A DNA stretch of 64,000 nucleotides from CAUZWH01 sp965247665. Lineage in GTDB: Bacteria > Pseudomonadota > Alphaproteobacteria > SHVV01. Shown in pieces: positions 54,880 through 63,250 of this stretch. Under the pieces are notes generated by a model. The model had not been told where the DNA came from and searched no databases. It saw only the letters and a program-made list of their open reading frames with translations. The translations under genes and the position numbers were made by a program. The stretch's first letter is position 1, and the number at the start of each line of letters is the position of its first letter. The stretch lies in NCBI GenBank assembly GCA_965247665.1, contig CBDFHH010000005.1:62001-126000 (forward strand), in the 5' to 3' direction.

Positions 54880-55554
54880 TCATTTCACGGCAGCCAGCAT
54901 GGCCAAGGCGGCGCGCAACTCTTCGATTCCGCGTCCCCGGGTCGCACTGGTGGCGGCGATGTGAGGATAGGCCGCGGGATGCGCGGTGAGTTCTGCGGCG
55001 ATCGCATCGCCGATGCGTTCCGTGTTGCCGGCGATCTTGTCGATCTTCGTCAGCACGATCTGGTAGGTCACCGCGGCCGCGTCGAGCACCGACATCAACG
55101 AGTGGTCAACCTCCTTGAGGCCATGTCGTGCATCAACCAGCAATGCCGTGCGGCGTAGGTTGGGGCGGCCCTTGAGATAGTTTTCGATCAGCCGCGGCCA
55201 TTTCGTACGCTCGCGCTTGGGCGCGCGGGCAAAGCCGTAGCCCGGCAGGTCGGCGATAAGCAGACGCCCGTCCAGGGAGAACAGGTTGATCTGTCGTGTC
55301 CGTCCCGGCGCGTTCGAAGTCCGGGCCAGCGAGTTGCGTCCGGTCAGCGCGTTGACGAGGCTTGACTTGCCGACGTTGGATCGACCGACAAAGGCGATCT
55401 CCGGGACCTCCGCCATCGGCAGCTGTTCGGCGTAAGTTGCGCCGATCACGAACGCGCACATCTGGGCGAACAGATGGCGCCCGCGCTCGATTTCCTCGTC
55501 GTCGAATGGTTCTTGCCAATCGGCGAGCGATGCCAGCGACGCGGCGTCGACCAT
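54880..55554 (-). CDS. engB: Ribosome biogenesis GTPase EngB/YsxC
   Basis: 224 residues; G1 G-R-S-N-V-G-K-S-S-L near 57-66, G3 D-L-P-G-Y-G-F-A, G4 T-K-I-D-K, G5 S-A-T. Needed for 50S assembly. Sits 14 bp after yidC and 21 bp before argB in the rpmH-to-argB run. Confidence 0.95.
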   Translation of the reverse strand: MVDAASLASLADWQEPFDDEEIERGRHLFAQMCAFVIGATYAEQLPMAEVPEIAFVGRSNVGKSSLVNALTGRNSLARTSNAPGRTRQINLFSLDGRLLIADLPGYGFARAPKRERTKWPRLIENYLKGRPNLRRTALLVDARHGLKEVDHSLMSVLDAAAVTYQIVLTKIDKIAGNTERIGDAIAAELTAHPAAYPHIAATSATRGRGIEELRAALAMLAAVK

Positions 55555-55568
55555 AACTCGTTACGCGG

Positions 55569-57341
55569 TCAACTCACGGGATTGACCACGCCCTCGCGTT
55601 TCATGATCACCCACTGCTGAGTGATCGAGAGGATGTTGTTCCAGGTCCAGTAGATCACCAGCCCGGCCGGGAATGCGGCGAGCAGAATCGTGAAGAAGAA
55701 CGGCAACAGCATAAAGACCTTCGCCTGAATTGGATCCGGCGGCGCCGGATTCAACTTCTGCTGCAGGAACATGCTGCCACCCATGATGAGGGGCCAAAGG
55801 CCGATCATCAGGAATGAAGGAGGATCCCAGGGGATCAGGCCGAACAGATTGAAGATGCTGGTAGGGTCGGGTGCCGAAAGGTCCTGAATCCATCCGAAAA
55901 ACGGCGCGTGGCGCATCTCGATGCTCACGAAAAGTACTTTGTACAAAGCGAAGAACACCGGGATCTGCACGGCGATCGGCAAACACCCGGCCAGCGGATT
56001 GGCTTTCTCCTTTTTGTAGAGCGCCATCATTTCCCGATTGAGCCGCTGGCGATCCTCCTTGTAGCGGTCACGCAGCTTCATCATCTCGGGCTGCAGCTTC
56101 TTCATGGCGCTCAGCGCGCGGTACGATTTGTTGGCGAGCGGGAAAAAGATGATTTTGACGATGACCGTCAACAGCAGGATCGCGAGACCAAAATTGCCCA
56201 GCAATTCGTAGAAATAGGCGATGACGTAGAACAGCGGTTTGGTAAGGAAATAGAACCAGCCGAAATCGACGGCCTTGTCAAAATTGGAAATGCCGAGTTC
56301 GTCGCGGTAACGATCGAGAACCCCGACTTCCTTGGCACCGACGAAGACACGGTTGACCGCTTCGATCGTTGCGCCCGGTGCAACGGTCCGACCGCCGCCG
56401 ATATAGTCGACTTGATAACGATCGCGACCGTCTTGAATCGTGTGGTTGAAACTGCCGGAGAACGGTGCTTCCTGACTTGGCACCAGCGCGGTCAGCCAGT
56501 ACTGATCGGTGATGCCAATCCACCCGCTCGTGCTGTTGACCTCGATGCGGCCATTATCGGCGTCTTCGAGATCATCATAGTCGTGCTCTTCGAGGGTATC
56601 GTTGAACACCCCGATCGGCCCCTCATGCAGGATGAAGAAACCGAGTGTCGGCGGCTCGTCGATGCGTGCGATAAAGCCGTAGGGGTAGAGCGTAACGGCG
56701 CCGGCACCATCGTTCTTAACCCGCTGCCGAACCGTGAACATGTAGTCCTGGTCGAGCTCAATCGTGCGTTCGAAGCGCAAGCCGGAGCCGTTATCCCAGG
56801 TCAAGGTGATAGGAATTTGCGGGGTCAACCTGTTGGACGAGGCGTGCCACACGGTGTCGCTCGACGGCATTTTGCCCGCGCTCTCGTCGGCGGCGGTCCA
56901 GCCGAGCTTCACGTAGTAGGGGTGCGGCGCGCCCACCGGCGACAGCATCGTGATCTTGGGGGCACCCGGTTCGACGTGTTCCTGGTAGCGTTGGAGCAGG
57001 ACGTCGTCGATCTGACCGCCGGTGAGGGCCATCGTTCCGGTCAGTTTGGGCGATTCGATGGTAATCCGCGGCGATTGCTCGAGCTGCTTGGCGCGCCGTT
57101 CGGCCATGCTCACCCGCGGCCGAACGGTCGGTCCCGCTTCGCTTTGCAGCCGAATGCCGGGCGCGCTTTCCGCCGACGGCGCGGCCGCTTCGCCGCTGGT
57201 TTTCGGCAGGGTCTGCTCGATCGCCTGCTGGCGCGCTTCCTCCCGCTGCAGGCGCGGGGCGTTGTAGAAAAACTCGAACGCAAGCAGGATCGACAGCGAC
57301 AGGACAATCGCCAAGATCAGGTTGCGTTGGTCGGAGAACAT
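55569..57341 (-). CDS. yidC: Membrane protein insertase YidC
   Basis: 590 residues: N-terminal anchor helix (6-24), a large periplasmic domain (about 60-350), then the conserved five-helix insertase core from F-D-K-A-V-D-F-G-W-F-Y with M-K-K-L-Q-P-E-M-M-K-L-R-D-R-Y-K and P-L-A-G-C-L-P motifs. Works alone or with SecYEG. Confidence 0.96.
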   Translation of the reverse strand: MFSDQRNLILAIVLSLSILLAFEFFYNAPRLQREEARQQAIEQTLPKTSGEAAAPSAESAPGIRLQSEAGPTVRPRVSMAERRAKQLEQSPRITIESPKLTGTMALTGGQIDDVLLQRYQEHVEPGAPKITMLSPVGAPHPYYVKLGWTAADESAGKMPSSDTVWHASSNRLTPQIPITLTWDNGSGLRFERTIELDQDYMFTVRQRVKNDGAGAVTLYPYGFIARIDEPPTLGFFILHEGPIGVFNDTLEEHDYDDLEDADNGRIEVNSTSGWIGITDQYWLTALVPSQEAPFSGSFNHTIQDGRDRYQVDYIGGGRTVAPGATIEAVNRVFVGAKEVGVLDRYRDELGISNFDKAVDFGWFYFLTKPLFYVIAYFYELLGNFGLAILLLTVIVKIIFFPLANKSYRALSAMKKLQPEMMKLRDRYKEDRQRLNREMMALYKKEKANPLAGCLPIAVQIPVFFALYKVLFVSIEMRHAPFFGWIQDLSAPDPTSIFNLFGLIPWDPPSFLMIGLWPLIMGGSMFLQQKLNPAPPDPIQAKVFMLLPFFFTILLAAFPAGLVIYWTWNNILSITQQWVIMKREGVVNPVS

Positions 57342-57353
57342 CGCCGCGCCTTC

Positions 57354-57635
57354 CTAGCGTTCGCCGCCCTCGGGTCGGGTCGCGACCGGAGGAACCGGAT
57401 CGTAGCCAAAGCCACCCCAGGGATGGCAGCGGGTTATTCGCCGCGCCGCCAGGCAGCTCCCGCGCACGATCCCGTGCGTGACGATCGCTTCTTCGGCATA
57501 TTCCGAGCAGGTTGGCGCGAAGCGGCAGCGCGGACCGATCACAGGCGATATCAGATAGCGATAGGTCCAGATCGCCGATCGGAGCAACAAACTCACCGGC
57601 CACGCTATGGGTTGGACGATCATTGTCTTAGACAT
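57354..57635 (-). CDS. yidD: Membrane insertion efficiency factor YidD
   Basis: 93 residues from the ATG at 57635 (or 101 from 57659). Amphipathic start, then Y-R-Y-L-I-S-P-V-I-G-P-R-C-R-F-A-P-T-C-S-E-Y-A and C-H-P-W-G-G-F-G-Y-D-P-V-P with the three conserved cysteines. Between rnpA and yidC, its usual place. Confidence 0.94.
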   Translation of the reverse strand: MSKTMIVQPIAWPVSLLLRSAIWTYRYLISPVIGPRCRFAPTCSEYAEEAIVTHGIVRGSCLAARRITRCHPWGGFGYDPVPPVATRPEGGER

Positions 57636-57665
57636 CACGTGGTTTGTCGCATCAAACACCGGTGT

Positions 57666-58046
57666 TCAATCACCCGAACGCGGGCCCTGAGGATGGTTCA
57701 AACGAGCCAGAGCCCTTTCCATGTCGCCGACCAACTCGCGATAAGGTCGGGTTGGCGTGGTCCGCCGCGCTACCAACACATAGTCGTATCCGGCCCGGGC
57801 GCAAGTCGGGAAGACTTCACGCGCCGCGGCACGCAGGCGACGACGGGCTCGGTTGCGCACCACCGCATTGCCGATCCTTTTAGTGACAGTCAGTCCGATG
57901 CGCAAATCACACTCGGGTTCCGGCGTGGTGCCATCCGCGAAAGGCGCCGCCTGCAAAACCAGACACTGCATCGCAAGCTTTTTTCCCGTGCGCGCGACGC
58001 GTCGGAATTCGGCCCGCCGCTTCAGGCGTCCGATGGTTGTCGGCAT
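57666..58046 (-). CDS. rnpA: Ribonuclease P protein component
   Basis: 126 residues, basic; L-K-R-R-A-E-F-R-R-V near the start and the RNA-binding R-N-R-A-R-R-R-L-R motif (about 64-72). Partner of the M1 RNA in tRNA 5' maturation. Starts 3 bp after rpmH. Confidence 0.95.
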   Translation of the reverse strand: MPTTIGRLKRRAEFRRVARTGKKLAMQCLVLQAAPFADGTTPEPECDLRIGLTVTKRIGNAVVRNRARRRLRAAAREVFPTCARAGYDYVLVARRTTPTRPYRELVGDMERALARLNHPQGPRSGD

Positions 58047-58049
58047 GGC

Positions 58050-58184
58050 TTAAGCGGAGAGGCGCTTACGTCCCTTGGCCCGGCGCCGCGCCAACACCCT
58101 GCGGCCGTTCTTGGTCGCCATGCGGGCACGAAAGCCGTGGCGCCGCTTGCGCACGAGATTACTTGGCTGAAACGTCCGTTTCAC
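58050..58184 (-). CDS. rpmH: Ribosomal protein bL34
   Basis: 44 residues: K-R-T-F-Q-P-S-N-L, R-K-R-R-H-G-F-R-A-R-M, R-R-A-K-G-R-K-R-L-S-A, the invariant L34 pattern. The start is a GTG at 58184, fixed by family length; the usual ATG is replaced. A frame to 58235 exists but has no L34 homology. First gene of the rpmH-rnpA-yidD-yidC cluster. Confidence 0.96.
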   Translation of the reverse strand: MKRTFQPSNLVRKRRHGFRARMATKNGRRVLARRRAKGRKRLSA

Positions 58185-58382
58185 GGGCTGGGTCCCGATT
58201 GTTGACTGGCCGTGCTTGATCGCGCACGGTAGCAAACAAGGACCGCTGTATAGGGACTCGCAGATTCGAAGTCAACGCGCGATCCGCATGCGATCACTTG
58301 CTCACTCATAGCTGATTGGGTGGCCGCGTGTTGTGTCTTAAATAGTTGAGACCCATTAGAAAATCGACTTCTCCCTTGCCCT

Positions 58383-59159
58383 TTGCCTAGCCCCTCCGCC
58401 CGAATGCCAGAGCAGCAAGTTCCCGCCACGGCCGCGAGCGGTCTGAGCTGGCGTCGTCTGTGGCCGATTGCCATCGTCGTCGCCGGATTCGCGGCGTTTT
58501 TAGCGTTTGGCCTCGACAGCTACCTGACCCTCGATTCGCTGCGCGATCACCGCAACCAACTGCTCGGTTTCGTTGCTGAGAACGCCGTCGCTGCGGGACT
58601 GCTGTTTATCGCTATCTACGCGGCGGCTACGGCACTGTCGCTGCCCGGCGGGACCGTGCTGACGCTGGCCGGCGGTTTCCTGTTCGGGACCTGGCTCGGT
58701 GGCTGCCTTGCCGCCCTCGGCGCCATGATCGGTGCGCCGATAGTCTTTATGATCGCGAAGACCTCGCTCGGCGACGCGATGCTGGCCCGGGCCGGACCGA
58801 TGATGAAGAAGATGGAGGCCGGATTTCGCCGCGATGCCGTCTCCTACATGCTGATCCTGCGGCTGGTTCCGCTTTTTCCGTTCTGGCTTGTCAACATCGC
58901 CCCGGCATTTCTCGGCCTACCGCTGCGAATCTATTTCGTCACCACGGCGTTAGGAATTCTCCCCGCGACTTTCATCTACGCCGGTGTCGGCAGCGGCCTT
59001 GGACATCTGTTCGAAATTGGCGAGGATCCCAACCTCGGTGTGATTTTCGAGCCGCAGTTCCTGTTCCCGCTCCTCGGCCTTGCCCTGCTGGCGCTTATCC
59101 CGGTCGCTTACAAGCGTTGGCGTGGGAGCGCCGATGAGGTCGGCGACGGCGATGCTTAG
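58383..59159 (+). CDS. TVP38/TMEM64 (DedA-superfamily) membrane protein
   Basis: 258 residues (an ATG at 58404 would give 251). Hydrophobic helix near 28-48, then the SNARE-associated/VTT core with G-G-x-V-L-T-L-A-G-G-F-L-F-G-T-W and R-L-V-P-L-F-P-F-W-L-V-N, and a C-terminal helix. Members are lipid scramblases or transporters by homology. Directly followed by a MerA-like reductase. Confidence 0.88.
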   Translation: MPSPSARMPEQQVPATAASGLSWRRLWPIAIVVAGFAAFLAFGLDSYLTLDSLRDHRNQLLGFVAENAVAAGLLFIAIYAAATALSLPGGTVLTLAGGFLFGTWLGGCLAALGAMIGAPIVFMIAKTSLGDAMLARAGPMMKKMEAGFRRDAVSYMLILRLVPLFPFWLVNIAPAFLGLPLRIYFVTTALGILPATFIYAGVGSGLGHLFEIGEDPNLGVIFEPQFLFPLLGLALLALIPVAYKRWRGSADEVGDGDA

Positions 59160-59192
59160 AGAAAACGGCGCCGTGAACGGAGACTCCCGGCG

Positions 59193-60617
59193 GTGAGCGC
59201 GCATATTCGCGCCGATCTTTGCGTCATCGGTGCCGGATCCGGGGGACTCACGGTGGCGGCCGGCGCGAGCCAGATGGGCGCCGACACGGTGCTCGTCGAG
59301 AGGGGCCTGATGGGGGGCGACTGCCTCAACTACGGCTGCGTTCCGTCAAAGGCGCTGCTTGCCGCGGCCCACGGGGCGCAGGCGATCCGCGACGCGCACC
59401 GTTTCGGAGTCAACAACGTCGCGCCCCAAGTCGACTTCGCCAAAGTCCACGACCACGTCCACGATGTGATCGCCCGAATTGTGCCGCACGATTCGGTCGA
59501 GCGTTTTCGCGGTCTCGGCGTCAACGTGTTGCAGGGGACCGCCTCGTTTGTCGGTCCGCGAGAGGTCGTGGTCGGTGACCACAGCATCGCCGCGCGGCGT
59601 TTCGTGATTGCGACCGGATCGTCGCCCGCGATTCCGCCAATACCCGGGTTGGCCGATGTCGACTTCTTCACCAATGAAACGGTATTCGAAACCGAAACCC
59701 TACCGCCACGCCTGCTGGTGATCGGCGGCGGTCCGATCGGTCTCGAATTGGCACAAGCGTTTCGCCGGCTCGGCGCGGAGGTAAGCGTATTCGAGATGCT
59801 GCGGGCGCTCTCGGCCGATGACCCTGAAATAACCGAGATCGTCGTTACCCAATTGCGGCGCGAAGGAATCGCGATCCACGAAAACGCCGCGGTCGGCCGC
59901 GTCGAACGATCGGCCGCCGGCGTGCGCATCGTCGCCAAGGCCGCTGATGGCGAGATTACCGACGAGGGCACCCATCTGTTGGTCGCCGCCGGGCGCGCGC
60001 CCAATGTCGATGGGCTCGGGCTCGACTCTGCCGGTATCGAATACTCGTCGCGGGGGATTCGCGTCGATGACCACCTGCGCACCACCAACCGCAAGGTATT
60101 CGCCATCGGCGATGTCACCGGTCGGCTGCAATTCACTCACGTTGCCGGCTATCACGCGTCGGTGGTTTTGCGCAACGCCCTGTTTCCAATCAAGACCCGC
60201 GCCAGCCGTCAAAACATACCGTGGGTGACCTTTACCGACCCCGAGCTTGCGCATGTCGGCCTGCACGAAGGGTTGATCGGCGATCACCGCAACGGGCTTC
60301 GCGTGTTGCGCTGGCCGTTCGCCGAGAACGACCGCGCGACCGTCGATCGCAACGTCGATGGGTTGATCAAGATCGTGACCAACAAAAAAGGACGCATTCT
60401 CGGCGCCACGATACTTGGACCCCACGCCGGCGAGTTGATCGCGCCGTGGGTGCTGGCCCTTGACAACAACCTCAAGATCGGTGCGATGGCGCGCACGGTT
60501 GCGCCCTACCCGACCTATGGCGAGGTCAACAAACGGGCGGCCGGTTCGTATTACACACCGAGCTTGTTTGGGCCGCGCATGCGGAAAACCGTTCGCTGGC
60601 TATCGCGGCTACCCTGA
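59193..60617 (+). CDS. MerA-like pyridine-nucleotide disulfide oxidoreductase
   Basis: 474 residues. FAD loop G-A-G-S-G-G, redox pair C-L-N-Y-G-C-V-P-S-K near 44-53, NAD(P) loop G-G-G-P-I-G-L-E, second FAD motif A-I-G-D-V-T. At the C-terminus the catalytic His of lipoamide dehydrogenases is Tyr (A-P-Y-P-T-Y-G-E), as in mercuric reductase, but MerA's terminal Cys pair and N-terminal heavy-metal domain are absent. Not a dihydrolipoamide dehydrogenase; substrate unknown. GTG start, 33 bp after the TVP38 gene. Confidence 0.85.
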   Translation: MSAHIRADLCVIGAGSGGLTVAAGASQMGADTVLVERGLMGGDCLNYGCVPSKALLAAAHGAQAIRDAHRFGVNNVAPQVDFAKVHDHVHDVIARIVPHDSVERFRGLGVNVLQGTASFVGPREVVVGDHSIAARRFVIATGSSPAIPPIPGLADVDFFTNETVFETETLPPRLLVIGGGPIGLELAQAFRRLGAEVSVFEMLRALSADDPEITEIVVTQLRREGIAIHENAAVGRVERSAAGVRIVAKAADGEITDEGTHLLVAAGRAPNVDGLGLDSAGIEYSSRGIRVDDHLRTTNRKVFAIGDVTGRLQFTHVAGYHASVVLRNALFPIKTRASRQNIPWVTFTDPELAHVGLHEGLIGDHRNGLRVLRWPFAENDRATVDRNVDGLIKIVTNKKGRILGATILGPHAGELIAPWVLALDNNLKIGAMARTVAPYPTYGEVNKRAAGSYYTPSLFGPRMRKTVRWLSRLP

Positions 60618-60729
60618 TCCGTGCGGCGGGTGCCGGCACCGATTCGCGGATTCCCGGGAATTGATCTAGGTTTCAAGAGGTTAGCGTCGATCGGACGAGC
60701 GAGGCTAAGGACGCACGAGGACGATAGCG

Positions 60730-62139
60730 ATGAAACGATCGTCGGGGCTGTTCTCGAGCTTGTCGGTTCGTTTGCTCGTGCTGACGATTGCCTTCGTCAT
60801 GCTTGCCGAAGTCCTGATCTACGTACCTTCGATCGCCCGCTTCCGCCTGGACTATTTGGAAGAGCGTATCGACGCCGCTTACCTCGCATCCCTCGCGCTC
60901 GACGCAACCCCGGATCAGATCGTCAGCCCGGAGCTCGAGGAACAGCTCTTGACGCGGACGATGGTGCACGCGGTCGTCATCAAGCGAAGAGATTCACGCA
61001 GCCTGATGCTTGGCGGCGATATGCCGCCGGTCGTTAACGCGGCGTTCAACCTGCGCCACGCGACATCGCTGTCGCTGATCGCCGACGCCTTTATGGCGCT
61101 GTTGCCGTGGCACGACCGGGTGATCCGTGTCGAAGGGGTTGTCGCAGCCGATCCCGACATGGTGGTCGAGGTGATCCTCGACGAAAAACCGATGCAGACC
61201 GCCATGCACGACTATTCCGGGCGGATTATGACGTTGTCGATCGTGATCTCTTTCATCACTGCGGTGCTGGTTTATCTCAGCCTGCACTGGCTGATGGTGC
61301 GCCCCATGCGACGCATGACCCAAAGCATGATCGAGTTTCGCGATGATCCGGAGGATCCTGCGCGCACGATCGACGCTTCCGACCGCAGCGATGAGATCGG
61401 GATCGCCCAGCGCGAACTTGCCGACATGCAGTCGCAGCTCCGCACGGCGCTGCGACAGAAGACCCACCTCGCCGCGCTGGGAACCGCCGTCAGCAAGATC
61501 AATCACGATCTCCGCAATATTCTCGCGACTGCCCAGCTGGTTTCCGACCGTCTGGCCGGAAGCGGAGACCCCGAGGTCAGACGGGTGGCGCCGACGCTGG
61601 TGCGCTCGCTCGACCGCGCGGTCGCGCTGTGCACCAACACCCTACGTTACGGCCGTGCCGAAGAAACCAAGCCGACCCTGGTCCCGTTCGAGCTGCAAGC
61701 GCTGGTCGAGGACGTGACCGTCGCGCTCGGGCTATCGCTGCCCGATGCAGTCAAGGTCGAGAACGCGGTCGACCCCCACTTTGTCGTCAACGCCGACCGC
61801 GAGCAGATTTTTCGCGTACTCCTCAATCTCGCGCGCAATGCGGCAGAAATCCTGACCGGCGCCGAGGGCGGCCGGATCACCCTCAGTGCCAAGCGCAGCG
61901 CGGGTTTCGTCGACATTCGTCTCCACGACAACGGTCCCGGTGTGCCCGAGGAATCCGTCGATGGCCTGTTCGAGGCGTTTAGCGGCGCGTCCCGCACCGG
62001 CGGCACCGGACTCGGCCTGGCAATTGCCAAGGACTTGATGCTCGGCCACGGCGGCGACATCAAATTGTTGGAAACCGGCCCTGCCGGTACCGTTTTCCAA
62101 CTGCTTCTACCGGAGGCCGAATCGGCAACGGCGGCGTGA
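60730..62139 (+). CDS. Orphan membrane sensor histidine kinase
   Basis: 469 residues. TM1 at about 12-32, periplasmic domain, TM2 at about 165-185, HAMP-like linker, then an H-box K-I-N-H-D-L-R-N-I-L (Asp after His, the HDLRN type), N-box L-L-N-L-A-R-N-A, and G-boxes D-N-G-P-G-V-P and G-T-G-L-G-L-A-I-A-K-D. GAGGA precedes the ATG. No response regulator adjoins it. Confidence 0.88.
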   Translation: MKRSSGLFSSLSVRLLVLTIAFVMLAEVLIYVPSIARFRLDYLEERIDAAYLASLALDATPDQIVSPELEEQLLTRTMVHAVVIKRRDSRSLMLGGDMPPVVNAAFNLRHATSLSLIADAFMALLPWHDRVIRVEGVVAADPDMVVEVILDEKPMQTAMHDYSGRIMTLSIVISFITAVLVYLSLHWLMVRPMRRMTQSMIEFRDDPEDPARTIDASDRSDEIGIAQRELADMQSQLRTALRQKTHLAALGTAVSKINHDLRNILATAQLVSDRLAGSGDPEVRRVAPTLVRSLDRAVALCTNTLRYGRAEETKPTLVPFELQALVEDVTVALGLSLPDAVKVENAVDPHFVVNADREQIFRVLLNLARNAAEILTGAEGGRITLSAKRSAGFVDIRLHDNGPGVPEESVDGLFEAFSGASRTGGTGLGLAIAKDLMLGHGGDIKLLETGPAGTVFQLLLPEAESATAA

Positions 62140-62206
62140 CCGCGACCAGCCACGGCGCGGCCAAGTCCGCCGGCACGGCGTTCACCCATCGCCAGGGTTA
62201 GAGCTA

Positions 62207-62482
62207 GAGCATTTTCTGATCACTTACGGTCATATCCTGCGGCGACGAAGTAGTTTTGGCACTCGGCCGAGGTGAAGATGTCTGTGGCTTGGGCGATGGC
62301 CTCCCAGAGTTCTGTGACGGTGCGGGCGGCCCGACTCTTGAGGTAGGCCTTGAACTTGGAGAAGGCCATCTCGATCGGGTTGAAGTCGGGATGCAGGCGG
62401 GCCTCCTTCACCAGCACGCATCTTGAATCACAGACACAACCAATTGAAAATACAGAAGATTCTATCAGATCGAAAAACGCTC
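62207..62482 (-). mobile_element. 276-bp IS630-derived miniature element
   Basis: Ends are imperfect inverted repeats: GAGCATTTTCTGATC at 62207-62221 against the reverse complement of the right end, GAGCGTTTTTCGATC. Each is bordered by TA (62205-62206 and 62483-62484), the duplication expected of IS630/Tc1. It encloses only the tail of a transposase, so it is an internal-deletion derivative that could still be mobilised in trans. Confidence 0.75.
62220..62416 (-). pseudogene. IS630-family transposase, C-terminal fragment
   Basis: About 65 residues remain: H-P-D-F-N-P-I-E with the third catalytic acid, then F-S-K-F-K-A-Y-L and A-A-G-Y-D-R-K before a TGA. N-terminal DDE residues are gone. Sits between the kinase and tlyA. 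Confidence 0.85.
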
Positions 62483-62491
62483 TAGTCTTGT

Positions 62492-63244
62492 CTAGGAAGC
62501 GGCGGCGCCGCGCTGTGCGACGATCAGGAACTCCTTGTTGCCGCTCGGGCCGGTGATCGGGCTTTCGACCACGCCGCCGACCGACCACCCGGCTGAATCT
62601 GCGAGCCAGGCTTCGATGCGCCGACACACCGCAGCGTGAAGCGCGGGATCGCGAACCACACCGCCCTTGCCGACCTTTCCCTTGTCGACCTCGAACTGCG
62701 GCTTGATGAGTGCGGCCAGTTCGGCGGTTTCCGCCGCCAGCGCAAGTGCGGCGGGGAGAACGGTTTCGAGCCCGATAAAGCTGACGTCGCAGGTCACGAT
62801 GTCGGCCGGCTCCGGCACCTCCGATCGAGTCAGATAGCGAGCGTTGGTCCGTTCGAGAACGATCACGTTCGGATCGTGGCGCAATCGCCAATCGAGCTGG
62901 CCGCGTCCGACATCGACGGCGTAGACCCGACACGCGCCACGAGCGAGCAGCACGTCGGTGAAGCCGCCGGTCGAGGCACCGACATCGAGCGCGACCTTCC
63001 CTTTGACCGAAATCTCGAAATGATCGAGCGCGTGCGCGAGCTTGATGCCGCCGCGCGACACCCAGGGATGGTCGCGCCGGCGCCGCACCTCGAGAGCCGC
63101 ATCGGGGCCAAGCAAACGTCCCGGCTTGTCGATCCGCTGCTCGCCGCTGAATACGGCGCCGGCCATGATCAGCGCCTGAGCGCGGGCGCGGCTTTCGGCC
63201 AAGCCGCGCTCGACCAACTCGATATCGGCGCGCCGTTTGGCCAT
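62492..63244 (-). CDS. tlyA: TlyA-family rRNA 2'-O-methyltransferase / hemolysin-like
   Basis: 250 residues from the ATG at 63244 (a GTG directly before it is also open). S4 RNA-binding domain at about 5-60, then an FtsJ-like Rossmann domain with SAM loop D-V-G-A-S-T-G-G-F-T, catalytic-set residues in D-V-S-F-I-G-L and K-P-Q-F-E. The miniature element ends 10 bp past its stop, close enough to have replaced its terminator. Confidence 0.9.
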   Translation of the reverse strand: MAKRRADIELVERGLAESRARAQALIMAGAVFSGEQRIDKPGRLLGPDAALEVRRRRDHPWVSRGGIKLAHALDHFEISVKGKVALDVGASTGGFTDVLLARGACRVYAVDVGRGQLDWRLRHDPNVIVLERTNARYLTRSEVPEPADIVTCDVSFIGLETVLPAALALAAETAELAALIKPQFEVDKGKVGKGGVVRDPALHAAVCRRIEAWLADSAGWSVGGVVESPITGPSGNKEFLIVAQRGAAAS

Positions 63245-63250
63245 CACCGA

